A stretch of 64,000 nt of DNA from Desmodus rotundus. Its lineage: Eukaryota; Chordata; Mammalia; Chiroptera; Phyllostomidae. The notes below the pieces were generated by a model that was given only the letters and a program-made list of their open reading frames with translations, was not told the origin of the DNA and did no database searches. The translations under genes and the position numbers were made by a program. Shown here one piece after another: positions 49,020 through 61,450 of the stretch (positions within the stretch are counted from its first letter, which is position 1; each line of letters begins with the position of its first letter). The DNA is taken from the NCBI RefSeq assembly GCF_022682495.2, contig NC_071387.1:192798143-192862142 (forward strand), written 5' to 3'.

Positions 49020-51975
49020 CATATCTACTTTCCAATGAAGCATTAACTTTGAAAACTATCTCACCTTAAAACAAGGTGATTTTCTTTGATTACCTGGGCA
49101 GGCACAATGCAAACACGAGGGCTCTTAAAAGTGGTAGAGGAAGGCATAAGAATGAGAAGCAGAGACTCGAGTGTCAGAAGAACCCAACCCACCCTTGTTA
49201 ACTGTTAAGATGGAGAAAGAGTTCACAAGTCAAGGGATGTGAGTGGTCTCTAGACGATGGGAAAGGCAGGTAGACAGACTCTTCTGTAGAGCCTCCCAAA
49301 AGGAGCTCAGCCATACCAACACCTTGACTTTGGCCCAGTGAGGCCCCTGTTGGACTTTTGACCCTCAGACTGTAAAATAAGAAAGTTATGCTGTCAAGCA
49401 TCGAGGTGTTGCTTGTATCACCAAGGTGCAAAGTCAGCATCAAGTTTACTTTAACTTAATATTACACCATTAAAAAAATGAAGGTTGAATTAGAAATGGC
49501 TAATAGATTTTTACCTGAAGTAATTCTCAAAAACGGAAAAAAAAAGAAAGAGACAAAAAACATGGGACAGGGTCTTAGGCATGCAATGTCTTTTAGCACT
49601 TTCAGTTTGAGATATGAAAAAGGAAACTTTAAACTTCCAGTGGGAAATAAGTTCAAATGGGCAATAAACTCTGATGCAGGTGATAGAAATGAAATCCAGC
49701 TGTAGGCCTGCTGAATATTAATATGGAAGTAATAACAGGGGTCGCAAAAGTAGAGCTTCTTTATCAGAAAGAGAAGAAAAGCAGGGGAACCAGGCCGTCT
49801 GATTATCTGATTACAAGTAGGCCTGGAGATGAAGATAGATATCTATACCCATATGATCAATACCTGTATCTGCATCAGTCTCATCTATCATTTATCATCT
49901 TATTATCTATCCATCTTTCCATCTGTTGATCAATTGGCTAGATAGTAGAACATGTGCTATTTCCAAGAAAGAAAAACTTCATGATTACTAATACATTTTC
50001 TCTGCATAACCTTATTCCTAAAATGACCCATAATGTTTACTTGTGAGGCATCATTTTAAAATGTATGCCTAATTTAGAAGTACATTTGTATGTAAAATGC
50101 CCCAATTGAACACCATTGTGTCCTTAGAATCAGAAGTGAATAGCTTATCAAGAGGTTATCTAGAGGTCTAGCATGGATCCTGTTAAACTAAGCTTCAAAT
50201 AACATTGTAGTAATCTGTATAATATGCTATATGCATTTTCTTAATTTTTTGGATATACTAAGATGTCTGAGAATCTAAGTCCCTAGAATCCTCACCCCAG
50301 ATACAATTTGTATTTCTTAATTTTCATATTTTTGTAAAGCTGAACAATGAATCCTTTCCTAATTAGACTTTGTTAAGGACATTTTTTATCAAGAATTTTA
50401 TAAAGATATTCTATTTATTCTATTTATTATCAACATATTAACCTTAGAGATTATTCCAAATATGCAATTAAGATATGCTTTGATTATAAAAATTAAAGCT
50501 GAATAGGCATGTAAACTAGTTTGACCAACTTTATATTTATAAATGAATGGCAGTTACAAGACACTGTTGAAATCACCATAACAGCATTTTTTTGTTTAGT
50601 ACATTTTGTGAAATTCTTTCTTAGCTAATAAGATCTATTTACAGTGAAAACCAAAACATTCTAATGAAACTATTCCTCCTTAAGAATCATTAATCTACAA
50701 CAATGTATAAGGATTATTATACCAATATTTTTATACTTTTCAAGATAAGAAATGATACATGTAGACTTTACCATTTGTCTATTTGAGAATTGAAACTTAA
50801 AATCAAACCAAAACCAAACGAAATGGCTTTCAAACATATCAAGGCATGCTCTCGAGTAACATTGCCCTATTAAAATATGGAAATGAGTTATATTTAAAAT
50901 TAGTTTTCAAAGTGTGAAGATTTGGGTGTTTGTGGTCCAATGAGCTATTGCTTTCACATTGAAAACAAAGTATACGCTGAGTGAGAGGTTACAATACGAA
51001 GATCTTCAGTTGTGTGACAACAACATGGAAAGGGTAATGGAAAAAAAATAAAATAGAAAATAATTTTTTTAAAAGAAATGATTATTAGCTTTGCCATCTG
51101 CACTGAGGAAAATAGGCGTGGATAAACCTGTATTTTCTTAGTATAACACAGTGAATGGAAGGATAGGTGTGGTGATAAACAACCTGTGTTTGTAAAGCAG
51201 CACAGACCTTAACTGGCTGAATGATATTTAAAAATGTGTTCAACATTCATTTTATCATCTATAAAATTGCATCTCTGAAACCAACCCCATCTATTTAGTG
51301 TGAGAATTAAATGATAAAATACATTTAATTAAACCTCTCATATTGTGAAACATATAACAAATGCTCACTATTACTGTTTTTACATAAGATGGTAACTTTC
51401 AAAATATATGTTATTCAGTTACCTTATAGAAATGCATAATTCATACATAAGAATACCATTATCAAATTTTAACACTTAATTTATATTTTGTTTTTAAAAT
51501 AAATATAGTTTTTTTAATATTACCTGATTCATCATTACAATAACATTACAAAGATTTTTGTAAGACTTGGAAAAGTATATGCCTAAAAAAAAGTTTTGTA
51601 TTTTTGTTGTATGTGTGTGTAAATTTAGATCACTTATGAAAGATATGACCTAACAGCTTTTATAAAACCAAACAGTGTTAAACCGATTACGTTGTCTATT
51701 ACCTGACTAAGGCTCTAGAAAAGACAGGTTCTTCCTATCACCTAGATAGAGAGATTGATCATTATTTACAACAGTAACTTTAACTAGAGCATCGGCTTAG
51801 CAGGAAGATGTTGACACTTTAAAGGCTTTGGTCAAAGCTCAGTTTGGCAAGAAGAGCTGAAACAGTAGACGAGCACTGTGAGAGCTGCTGGGGATGCCTG
51901 AGCGCAGGCTTGCCATGCCAGATTACATCACCCCTGGTCTCAACCAGAAGGGACAGCAAGAAACACTCTCAGTGT
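49020..51975. other. no recognised gene
   Basis: AT-rich. It contains a degenerate (ATCT)n stretch at about 49835-49930. The part from 51780 to 51975 is GC-richer and directly abuts the LTR that follows. It could be a remnant of retroviral internal sequence, but no primer-binding site or gag-like frame is evident. Confidence 0.35.
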
Positions 51976-52148
51976 TGCGAGCGTATGTTCGCAGTATAGT
52001 CTTTCCTACAAGCCAGACTTCAGTCCCCACTCGGATCCTCTGATTCAGGCCTTAAGAACTGAAAGCACAGAGCCCCCTGTACAACCACCAGTCCTCTAGG
52101 TGACTTCGGCACCAAGCAATAACAGGGAGCCAACTTAGGTGACTGGTA

Positions 52149-52197
52149 TTCACTCAGCTTTTATTAATGCAGGTTCACTCAGCCTTTATTAATGCAG
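52149..52197 (-). repeat. tandem duplication of the LTR poly(A)-signal segment
   Basis: Two copies of a 24-base unit, TTCACTCAGCTTTTATTAAT then GCAG, lie at 52149-52172 and 52174-52197. They differ by one base. On the minus (LTR-sense) strand each carries an AATAAA, so the signal is doubled. Copy A at 23 kb has a single one. Confidence 0.85.
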
Positions 52198-52222
52198 ATT
52201 TAATCCAAATCTATACTAATCT

Positions 52223-52286
52223 GGGGGGGGGGGAGCCAGAAAACTGTACTTAACGACAATAAAAAATGTATTTAAAAAATAAAATT
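52223..52286 (+). mobile_element. 64-bp L1 3' tail inside LTR copy B
   Basis: A run of 11 G is followed by AAACTGTACTTAACGACAAT and an A-rich tail. This is the terminal polypurine tract and end of the same L1 3'UTR type seen at 34.1 and 46.0 kb. Flanks AATCTATACTAATCT (52208-52222) and AATCTGTATTAATCT (52287-52301) agree at 13 of 15 positions, as expected for a target-site duplication. Confidence 0.78.
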
Positions 52287-52922
52287 AATCTGTATTAATC
52301 TAATAACCATACTAATTAATCAAACCATCAGTAATACCATCACTCAAAAGAACTGGGGGACAGTGAACCTGAGCCCCAGAGTCTTAGTCTGCAGGTCAGG
52401 GACACAGCACAGTGGGGAAGGGAGCCCTCAGCGCCTTACAAGGAAGGATCTCCGGAGCCAGGTGGGCAGCAGGGCAGACGAAGTCCTCAGTCCAGCAGGG
52501 CAGAGCCCCTGGCAGCTGATGCCAAACAGGATCAGCGCGGCATGGAGCAGCACCCTGGTTTGTGGAGCTTGGCTGTCTCAGCAGTGGCCTCAGTTACACC
52601 CTTGGAAATGGTGTGCTCCGCCCTTCTGGGTGTCTTGATAAGTGCCTTGGCAACCTTGATGGCTAATGGGAATTTCCCCAGGAGACTTTCTATCAGTGGT
52701 CCTGCTCTGCACACAGGGCTGTTCTGGTCACATGTGCATCTACCTGAAGTGTGCCTCCTTGACAGATGTGTCTAGTGCAGTTTAGGTAGTTTTCCTCTTG
52801 AACAAAGGTGTCATGGCTGACTGGCAGCCCCCTTGGTTGACATGAGTGACTCACTTTTGTTTTGTATACTTTCTGCTCTCTTGATTAGGACCAACACCAT
52901 TTTATTGGTCCTGCTCTCCACA

Positions 52923-53831
52923 CTGAGGAATTTAATTGCTCCTGTAATAGTTTGAGGTGAGAGCTAACTTAAAAATTCTATAGACTACAAAATTCCTGTA
53001 GACTCTAGCTTAATGATTTTGAGTTATTTGCCATGTATAATGTGCACTTTCTTGCCCAAATTTGCAGGGAAAAATAAGAATGAGCATTCTACATGGATAG
53101 TACTAATTCCATATCTATATACATGTTTTCAATCATTTTATTTATGCTTATGCATTAAAAGTATAACTCTAGAGAGCAATAATGATATCCATATGCAAAA
53201 TAATATGCCTGGGGTATGATAATTGGTTCTGTTTCTAAATATAAATAAATAAAATAATTGAATTACAAAATTAAAATGGTTTTTTTTCCTGAAAGTTTGG
53301 GCCAAAACATCGGTGAGCATTCTGCACAGCAAATACAGAAAGTCAGTCTGAATTTAGTTCAGCGGGTTAAGTGTTCTGTGCTAATAAACATCGCCACCTG
53401 ATGGTAATAACCTAGAACCACACTTCCGAGCCTTGTTCCAAAGATTTTTTCTAGTTACACAAAGTTCTCAGACAGAAAAGAAGTGGTTTCACAACTATTA
53501 ATTAAAGCAGGATAGACAAAGCCCCTTGGCAAATTGGCCTTCCAGTTAATAGTGCTGCATACACATGGACAATGCACTTTTCTCTTGAAATATGTCTAAA
53601 TAAATAGGTAAAAAGGGAGGTTATCCACAGCCTAGATACATACACATTTATTCATATATGAAATATGGAAATCAATTATCCATTGTTTTGTCAAACTACT
53701 TGTTTTTTTAAATAAATTTCCCTGATTATTCCCAAATGGATTATATTTTTACTGAAGGAAAGGGTCTTTTTGTTCCTCCTACTGTATACTGTGTCTTCGA
53801 TATTCTCAGAATTCAAATATACCTCTTGGTT

Positions 53832-53834
<3 letters not shown>
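52923..53834. other. no recognised gene
   Basis: AT-rich, nothing supported. Confidence 0.4.

Positions 53835-53862
<28 letters not shown>
53835..53862 (+). repeat. (AC)n microsatellite
   Basis: About 14 AC units. Confidence 0.97.
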
Positions 53863-53865
<3 letters not shown>

Positions 53866-56264
53866 TATACACTTTACCAACATTGACAATCTTGATTGTG
53901 AGCAGAGAACAATCAAGAGGGAAACATATGATATCAAATCTACTACCACGATATTTTGAACAGTTTATGTCAATCCTTGTATATTCGTGCCATTCTTTTG
54001 GGTTTTTTTTACTCATTTTCTACTGTTTCAAACCATCTCCACTCAGCGAATTTTAACCTCATCATAGGGATCTTAAATCTCTAACAATCAATGTCTCTAC
54101 TCATCTCCCTCTTAGTGGGCTCCTCCCTGTAACAAACGTACTCAGCCGTCTCTCCACTTAAACGTTTAAACTTTCTATCACGGTTTCTCTCAGCAAATAA
54201 AGGTCCTTTTATCTTTCATCAGGTTTCTTGGAGATTTTCTTCATTCTGTACTGCCTGGTTTTATCTCCCATGCCCTCCTCAATGCACGCACTTCCCTTTA
54301 CCCTGGCCAGATTCCAGAAGTTGGTTATAAAAAGATGTCAAATACCCGCCATGTAGATAAGACTAATTAAGGTCTTATAATAGAGAGTAGGTACTTATTG
54401 ATCCTGTTCTTTTCAGTTTTTTTGTACCTCTGGTCTGATGGTTTCTTTTGTATCTTTGATTTTATATTTTATTTATGTTTAATATTATGCAATACACAAA
54501 TTTACTATGAAAAGAAGTTTTGTTTCAATTCCAACCAAAATATTCTTCACAAAGCAGACTAATAGTTACCTAATATTATGGAAAAAATTAATAACCATAA
54601 TTTAAAAGAATGTGATGAAATTATATGTTTTGCTGTTTTTGACATAAAGAATAGAAAAAACAAAGCAATAAATTTCCACTGTCAGATGATGGATCCCACC
54701 CTAAAAACTTTAATATTTCTACTAATATTCTGAAACAGGTTCTTAAGAATTATCAGTTAACAGCTCTGCCGTTTCTAGTCATCATGCATTTGGTGGAAGT
54801 TTAGATAATTCACAGTGAAGCTAGTTGCTTGTCATCCACTGAGAGCATACTGACAACATCAAAGAACCATTTCAATTTTTTAGTTCCTTTTAAACTCTTA
54901 AAAGGCTGTAGATGTCTCTTGATATGGTGGCACATTCCTCTGGCAAGAAAAAAGAAAAAAACTGAACTAGAAATAATAAAGAAATTTTTGGTATTCTTTA
55001 TGCATATGGAAGATCCTTGATGCTAGTTTTACTCTTTGGGTGAAGAAAAAAAAATCCAAACTCCAGATATAATTTATGCATCCTGATCTAAGAAATCATC
55101 ATGATCCCCAATGAAATCTAATCTTTTATTATGAAAATCGTCAAATCGTTATCTATAACAGAAAAAATAACTTTTTAAGAAGGTTTTTGAAAATAAAGGA
55201 TTAGAATTCATACTCTACACAATAGAGATGTGATTTGAAAGATAGTAAGTATTCTACTACTTGACTGAACTTGAGGTAAAATTATTATTAATTTCTTGAG
55301 TTAAGTTTCTTCGAGTAAGAGAAAATTAAAACTCAAACTCAGCATCAGACAAAAAGAAATTCTTGGTTGACTAGGGAGGAGTATATATATTTTGGACATG
55401 TGAATAGATAATTTTTGTTTAAATAATGGCTCTGGAGTCAGTAATATGGAATATTGTCTAAAAATTAAGAGTTTGTTAATAGCTAGCAAACCACAAGATA
55501 AGAATGAGATGACTAAATATGCAGATTTTTCAGTGCTAAAGGGAAACACACCTACACACAAGAGTTGTGAATATTAAAGCTTTGTTTATCACAAAAATAA
55601 ATTTATAATCTTTAGGAAAAATGAAGAAACTTCTGAGAGTTTTAACAATATTCAACAATAAAGAAACATATTAACCTTTTTCTCATTGGCACAAATAGCA
55701 TTAAAAATTCAACTCACACTGAACACGACCTGAATGAATTCAAGACAAAGAAAGAGATGCAACTTGAATTTAATTCAAACTGTCTTTGAGATTTCTGATA
55801 TTCCCGATGTAAATCTGGTCCAATGGATTACAGGGGAATCTCTTGCATTTTATATATTTGTAGTAGTGCCAGAATATAAAAGATAAATTAATTGGTTCAA
55901 AAGATGATATGCTCTTTGACAAATCAGTATGTCTCAGAAATGTCAATGTCGAATCAGGGCTAAACAACAGCAGTCTTCATTTTGAAATTAAACCCAAGCA
56001 GGAATACATTTATTTGATGTACACTATTTAGATTTGTGTTTGCAGGTCATACATTGGCCTTCGGTATAAATGAAAAATAATAAATATGATTATACATGTA
56101 TGTTGTATATATAATAACATGTGAAATAAATTTCTAGTTTAATATGGATGTGTAATTATGTAATCAATCTAAATAGGGAAACTTTACCTTCATATTTTAA
56201 GGTAATTGATGTTCTCACTATGGTTAAGTGCCATTGTTCTAAAACTTGCTCTTCTCCAAAGCTG
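53863..56264. other. no recognised gene
   Basis: AT-rich. A pyrimidine-rich, GC-richer segment at about 54080-54350 is unclassified. Confidence 0.35.
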
Positions 56265-56280
56265 TGTCCTCACATTTATT

Positions 56281-56491
56281 GATGTGTTTAAAGATTTTAT
56301 TTATTTATTTTTAGATTGGGGAAGGGAGGGAGAAAGAGAGGGAAAGAAACATCAATGTGTGGTTGCCTCTTGTGCGCCCCCTACTAGGGACCTGGCCCAC
56401 AACCCCAGCACATGCCCTGACTGGGAATTGAACCAGCAACCCTTTGGTTTGCAGTCCAGTGCTCAGTCCACTGAGCCACACCAGCTAGGGC
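56281..56491 (-). mobile_element. Ves SINE (copy 6)
   Basis: The plus strand runs AAAGATTTTATTTATTTATTTTTAGA, GAAACATCAATGTGTGGTTG, CCCCCTACTAGGGACCTGGCCC, GGGAATTGAACCAGCAACCC and CCACTGAGCCACACCAGCTAGGGC. This is the reverse complement of a complete copy. An exact 16-base target-site duplication, TGTCCTCACATTTATT, is at 56265-56280 and 56492-56507. Confidence 0.97.
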
Positions 56492-56519
56492 TGTCCTCAC
56501 ATTTATTATATTTTCATTT

Positions 56520-56770
56520 CTTACTTTGATTCCCTGAGCTGCCCTTACAAAATTCCATTCAAACCACTACTTCCTTCCAGCAGCCCTCCAATTTGGGGTT
56601 CTGTGCTCTTCCTCTATGCTGACACCGTATCCCTGTAATCTGCGGTCAAACCCTTGGCACCTTACCCTGCAATTGCCCTTTTACTCACCTGCATGATGGA
56701 CTGTAAGGTCTGTAAAGTGAGAGACCATCTCTCTAACGCTCATATACTCCCTGAACTCAGCGAGTTGTGT
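56520..56770 (+). mobile_element. possible L2-type LINE 3' fragment, plus strand
   Basis: It contains TGCCCTTACAAAATTCCATTC, CTCTTCCTCTATGCTGACACC, TGATGGACTGTAAGGTCTGTAAAG and CATATACTCCCTGAACTCAGC. The order of a clotted pyrimidine region then 'GACTGTGAGCTCC' and 'TGTATCCCCA' recalls L2, but identity is weak. The target site of Ves copy 6 is directly upstream. Confidence 0.45.
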
Positions 56771-58982
56771 ATGATAGATGGTCACGTGTGTGCATGACTG
56801 AATTTGAGTTGAAGTCGCCCGGTACTCCCTGCTGTAACAGACGATTTTTACTGTTTGAATTGTATCTCTCTACTGGGAACTGAAACCTCCTGTGACAGTA
56901 TGACTTAAATCTTTGTTCCAGAAAGTTTTGTTCAGAAAGATACAATGGTTAGTCAATAAATAACTACTCTTTCCTTCAGAAAGTTCCTAAACTTTTCTGG
57001 GACAACTGCTTGCTTATTTAGCAATAATTTGCCCAGCAAGTCGGCTTGCAGGACCCTGCCATCACTGTATTTATTGATCACAATATGTTGTGTCATAAAC
57101 TTTGCCCAGTGCCAGCTACTTCTCCTGTTTGAATGAGCCACCTCAAGCCACTGGAGTCCAGACTTAAAAACCCAATAGTTAACCTTTTTTGTTTCCTTTT
57201 TTAAAAATATGTCAAAATGATACCCTCACGTAAGGCAATAACGTAATTCACTTCTCTTCACTCTGACCAACAGATTGTTCTGTTAGCCTTTGTGAGGAGT
57301 CAATGGCCAATACTTTAAAACTTCAAAAGTCTTGCAAGAAACCTCCCATCTTTTCCTTTGTTGTATTTCACTCTGTGAGTTGTGACATTCTGCAGATAAA
57401 CTGATTGACTGCACTGTTTAAATGCTTCTATCACAAAGTAAACAATGCACTAATTATTTAAACATTTCAATACAACTTTCTAAAAGAGTCAAAATTGTGT
57501 ACCTTTCTAATAGAGAGGTTTGTGACAATCCATAGTTGTGTTATTAAACATAGTTATGTTCTTGAATTTTCCTGAGATGTCTTTCCTCTCTGTGTGTGAA
57601 CATAAGCAAATATTAGGTTTGAGTTTGGTTAATTTTACCCAGGAGTGACCTTATGTCTCATGTCAAAGTTAGGAGCGTGTATTTAGGATTTGTACCATCT
57701 GTACCATACGTGCCATTACAACGTCTGCCTTTCTTTACACTCTCGGGTAACATAAGTGTGCATAGTGTACATTGTGGTTAAAGGGGCAGATGCAGATATC
57801 CCTAGTTAAATTTATGGTGATAAAAACGTAAGATAAATTCTTGATGATGGTTTTTTTAACTTACCACATATTTTCCTCAAATTGTATCAGGAACTTCCAT
57901 AAAGGAAAGATATTCATTTCTGGTCTCAATTTTTTGGAACGAACTGAAAAGCTCCCATTTTGGTTGTGACGGTTTTTGGAGGTAATAGGAACCACTAAGA
58001 TTTACTACAGAAACGGATGCAAAGCAACACCAGAAGGAAAATGGAGCCCGTGGAGGTCCAGTGTAGGAGTCGGGGAACTTCCTTGTCTGAGGTCACATGG
58101 AATGCTCTGTGTCTGGTGGTGGCATGTGTGGAATGTTTTGCCCCACGGAAACCCAAATGACCATCAGGGTCTGAGGCTTTTTGGGGGTGGAGAATTGGTC
58201 TTGTGATTTTTAATCTAATTTATGTGCTGTGGTATTGTATAATTGTCACAGTGAATAAGCTGATATTTATCAGTATTATTAATTAAAGTTCATACATTAT
58301 TAAGATTTCCTTAGGTTTGACCTAGTGTCCTTTTCCTCAGCCAGGATCCCATCCAAGATACCATGTGATATTTGGCCATCATGTCTGTTTCCAAAATATA
58401 TTTTTGGATTTTTTTAATATAGAATATAACAGAATGCATTGCACGCTGGGGTTGCTAAAATTCTGAAACAAAACAACTACGTTACAAGGGTGGAAAATGG
58501 ATAATCGAATGTTAATACATCAGGGCACATAAATAATTCATGACCCATATCTTCAAGATTACATTGGAAATCCTATATATTGAACAATATGAAGATTTAA
58601 ACTGAAAAGAAGGTATATTTTCAAATATCCAAAGGTAATGTACTGCTAAAATTGAATAAAGCAGTTGTTTCACACAAGATATTTTTTTGTTGATCACGTA
58701 AAATAATATTGTATGTTTTCAGCAGAATATTGAACTATGAGAAACAGTACGATTTTGTTCTCATTCCAAATACATTTTGAAAATATTGTGATACTATTTG
58801 TTTAAAGACAACAGAATATAACAGTTGTCCTCACATTTTCTCATTTCTGGAAATATAACCAAACTAAAGAATGCACATTTCTTAAACTATAATGGAGACT
58901 TTGCTTTGGGCCATTAAATCTTTGATGTCAGTTACTAGTTCCTACCATAATGAGGAACATTTTAGTATTTAATAATGACACC
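56771..58982. other. no recognised gene
   Basis: A GC-richer stretch at 57970-58210 (open for 76 codons on the plus strand) is unclassified. The rest is AT-rich. Confidence 0.35.
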
Positions 58983-59150
58983 ATTTATCAGATACTTTAG
59001 GCCAAACAGTCGTAGAGAGTCTACAGTTTTAATTCATTTTGTCCCTACAACTCTGCAAGTCCTATGAACAGCCCCACTTTTAGAGATAGGAAGGCTGATC
59101 AACAGAGATGGTGAACTGCATAGGGCATTTTGACTCTAAAGACCTCGGTC
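58983..59150 (-). mobile_element. MIR SINE, minus strand
   Basis: The plus strand shows TTTTAATTCATTTTGTCCCTACAACTCTGCAAG, CCCCACTTTTAGAGATAGGAAGGCTGATCAACAGAGATGG and GCATAGGGC. This is the reverse complement of the MIR 3' half with heavy divergence. A 5'-ward part may continue to about 59165. Confidence 0.6.
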
Positions 59151-60059
59151 ATAACCACTACATTCTATAACTTCTTCTACAGGAAACATCACACCTCCTA
59201 ATTTCTAATAGTTGTAACTTAAGTTTTGAGTCCCCTTAATATCTGGTAAGGGAGCAATACATACTACTTCAGAGCAGTCTAACATGTACCTGTGCACACA
59301 TAGACCATGCTCCACGGCATGCTACATAGATCCCGATAATACTGTGCATTTGTGGCAAAAATGTTTCTGTGCATTTAAAGAGTATTACTTTCTTGAAAGT
59401 AAACTTTTCCATTTCAGTGGAGTCATTCATAACTGAGAATTACAAGATATTTTATCATCTCAAGAGTCCCTGTACGAAACTCCAGTGAATGGCATTTTAT
59501 CATTCTTAGTCTTCAGGTACGATAATCATATATTTGAACAAGAGTTATGACATGACTTCACGTATTCCCCATAATAACACCAGAAGAAAGGAGCATTATG
59601 AGTTTTTACATCAGCTCACCTGATACTAAAATTAGAAAATCTGGTGTCCTAAAAATGGTGTTTTCCCTTTATTTTATCACTTCCTGTAATGATCGCAGGA
59701 TGGCTGTACTTTCAAAGAGTATGTTACAAATATTTAACCTCTTCTTTGTCAGTCAACCTATTCATTGTTTGTGATACAACAGTGAAGAGTCCCAGCATTC
59801 AGGAACTGAACAATCCTATGGGTAGTATTTTTACATAGTATCATTAGTATACGTGAGCAGTGAAGTATGACAATACTGAGATCCCCATCTCAGTCCCACT
59901 GAATCAGATTCTAATATTGGCCCTTTACTGAGACCAGTACCGTGCATATAAAACATAATGCAAGTAAACTATTTATTTGAAAGAAACATTGAGTACCCAC
60001 TCAATTTGATATAACCTTAACATTGTCTGGTCAACATTAATCATTATAAAAACTTTTTA
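59151..60059. other. no recognised gene
   Basis: AT-rich, nothing supported. Confidence 0.4.
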
Positions 60060-60350
60060 TTGATGTATTTTAAATTTTTGTTTTGCTAGTAAGATTTCAA
60101 AATACCCTATTTTTTTAATTTTAATTTTTTTAACGTGTTAACCATTTTAAAGTGCACCAGTCTGTGTATTAAGTGAATAATCATCGCTGCGCGAACATCA
60201 ATGCCCTCCATCCCCAGGACTCCTTCAACTTGCAAAATCGAAACTCTCCACCCACCTTTACTGGTTTTTTAACAGCTTCATTTAGAGGTAATGCACACGC
60301 CATACACAGTTCCTGTCTATTTTAGACGTGCACCACATCTCTATTCTGAC
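60060..60350 (-). mobile_element. old L1M-like 3'UTR fragment, minus strand
   Basis: The phrases AACCATTTTAAAGTGCACCAGTC, CATCGCTGCGCGAACATC and AACAGCTTCATTTAGAGGTAATGCACACGCCATAC match antisense old-L1 3'UTR text ('TTAACCATTTTAAAGTGTACAATTCAG...CAACCATCACC', 'TTTATTGAGATATAATTCACATACCA'). They are in broken order, so two fragments or a rearranged copy are present. Confidence 0.5.
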
Positions 60351-61284
60351 CAGCCGCTTTTCAAGGACTCATCAGCTGCGAGCTTGAGACAACTGTAGAA
60401 TCTCAGCCTTGACCTCAAACCTACTGAATTTTAAAAATATCCTCAGGTGATTCATATGCACATTAAAGGCGAGAAGTGTTCTTTTAAAAGATGGCACAAG
60501 GAAGGCCTGAGGGTATTCGTAGTGGAAAGTTGGCAAAAGCTGCTCTTGTCACCGGGGCCTCACTCACTTCTCCAGTTAATTTCTGCTTCAAGGAGTGGAT
60601 GCAAAATAATACCACCTAAGGAAATAAGTGAAGCGATTTAGTAAAGTTGCTCAAAGATGTTTCCAAGTATCCTGCAAACAAATGTCTCTGAAAATTTGTG
60701 AAGCCTTCTTGACATCCAGGCCCTAATGAAATTCTGTGTGTGTATTTATTTTGTGCTACCTATATTTTTGTAGTAAGTTTAGGCTAATTTCTTTGATAAG
60801 TATGTATATCTTCCTTTTGGAAAAGCATGTTTATAGAAGAAATAATGCAACACATAAATAAACACACTGTGCTGATTTAACCGTTACCTGCATATTAGAT
60901 TTAGCAAATAATTCATGACTTCAATGACACAGTTCTGGGAACAGCTGGAACTAGAGTAATCAATTATAGATGCATCTCCCCCAGGCCCCTAAACAAAGAT
61001 GGGCCTTCATTCCATAGTGGTAAGAATTTGTATTCCCTCAGCTACCGTGCCATGTCATATCACGCCTTTGAAGTGATGGCCAGATCCCAAGAGTTATGGC
61101 ATGTTGCTCGCATGCATAATCAGGCAGTCAAGCTTTTGTCTCGGGGATGTTCTTGTGGCCACTTATCTAGTTAAAGGAAGTCCAAGTATCTTTTAATGAA
61201 AAAGCAAATGTAAATTCAAGGGATACAACTAGATTAGTATTGTGTCTTCTGTTCTAGTGTTTGTTATATTAATGGTTAAGTGAA
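60351..61284. other. no recognised gene
   Basis: AT-rich to neutral; no supported element. Confidence 0.4.
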
Positions 61285-61450
61285 ATACTACCTAAGAACA
61301 AGAGCTTTTGAATCCGCACTGGTCTGGGTTCAAATGCTAACTTTTTCATTCCCTACCAGAATTACCCTGGGCAGATTAAATAGCATCTCTGAAATTTCTT
61401 CTTGTATGATAAATATTACTTACTTACTTAAGAATTTAACACAACATTAA
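61285..61450 (+). mobile_element. MIR SINE, plus strand
   Basis: AAGAGCTTTTGAATCCGCACTGGTCTGGGTTCAAATGC is the MIR tRNA-like region with its box B. It is followed by CCTGGGCAGATTAAATAGCATCTCTGAAATTTC and GATAAATATTACTTACTTACTTAAG in consensus order. Confidence 0.8.

Larger units (their letters stand above)
51976..52922 (-). mobile_element. LTR copy B (same family as 23022-23875), minus strand
   Basis: Read on the minus strand it begins TGTGGAGAGCAGGACCAATA and ends CATACGCTCGCA. It is collinear with copy A. Shared blocks include GTCACTCATGTCAACC, GCACATGTGACCAGAACA, TCTCCTGGGGAAATTC, ACTTATCAAGA and CTGCTGGACTGAGGACTTC, plus the terminal GGAAAGACTRTAYYG. At 947 bases it is 93 longer than copy A. 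This is explained mainly by a 64-base L1-tail insertion with its duplicated target and a 25-base tandem duplication. Immediate flanks do not show a clear target duplication. Confidence 0.85.

Noticed and set aside
52363..52638. 91-codon plus-strand open frame, Ser/Trp/Pro-rich
   Set aside because: Antisense to LTR copy B; the GC-rich LTR simply lacks stops in this frame.
23022..52922. A single provirus bounded by two LTRs
   Set aside because: The LTRs are in opposite orientation, and the 28 kb between them holds unrelated repeats and no retroviral genes.
53736..54056. 106-codon plus-strand frame with a Thr-His repeat
   Set aside because: The Thr-His run is the (AC)n microsatellite; the rest is AT-rich with no domain.
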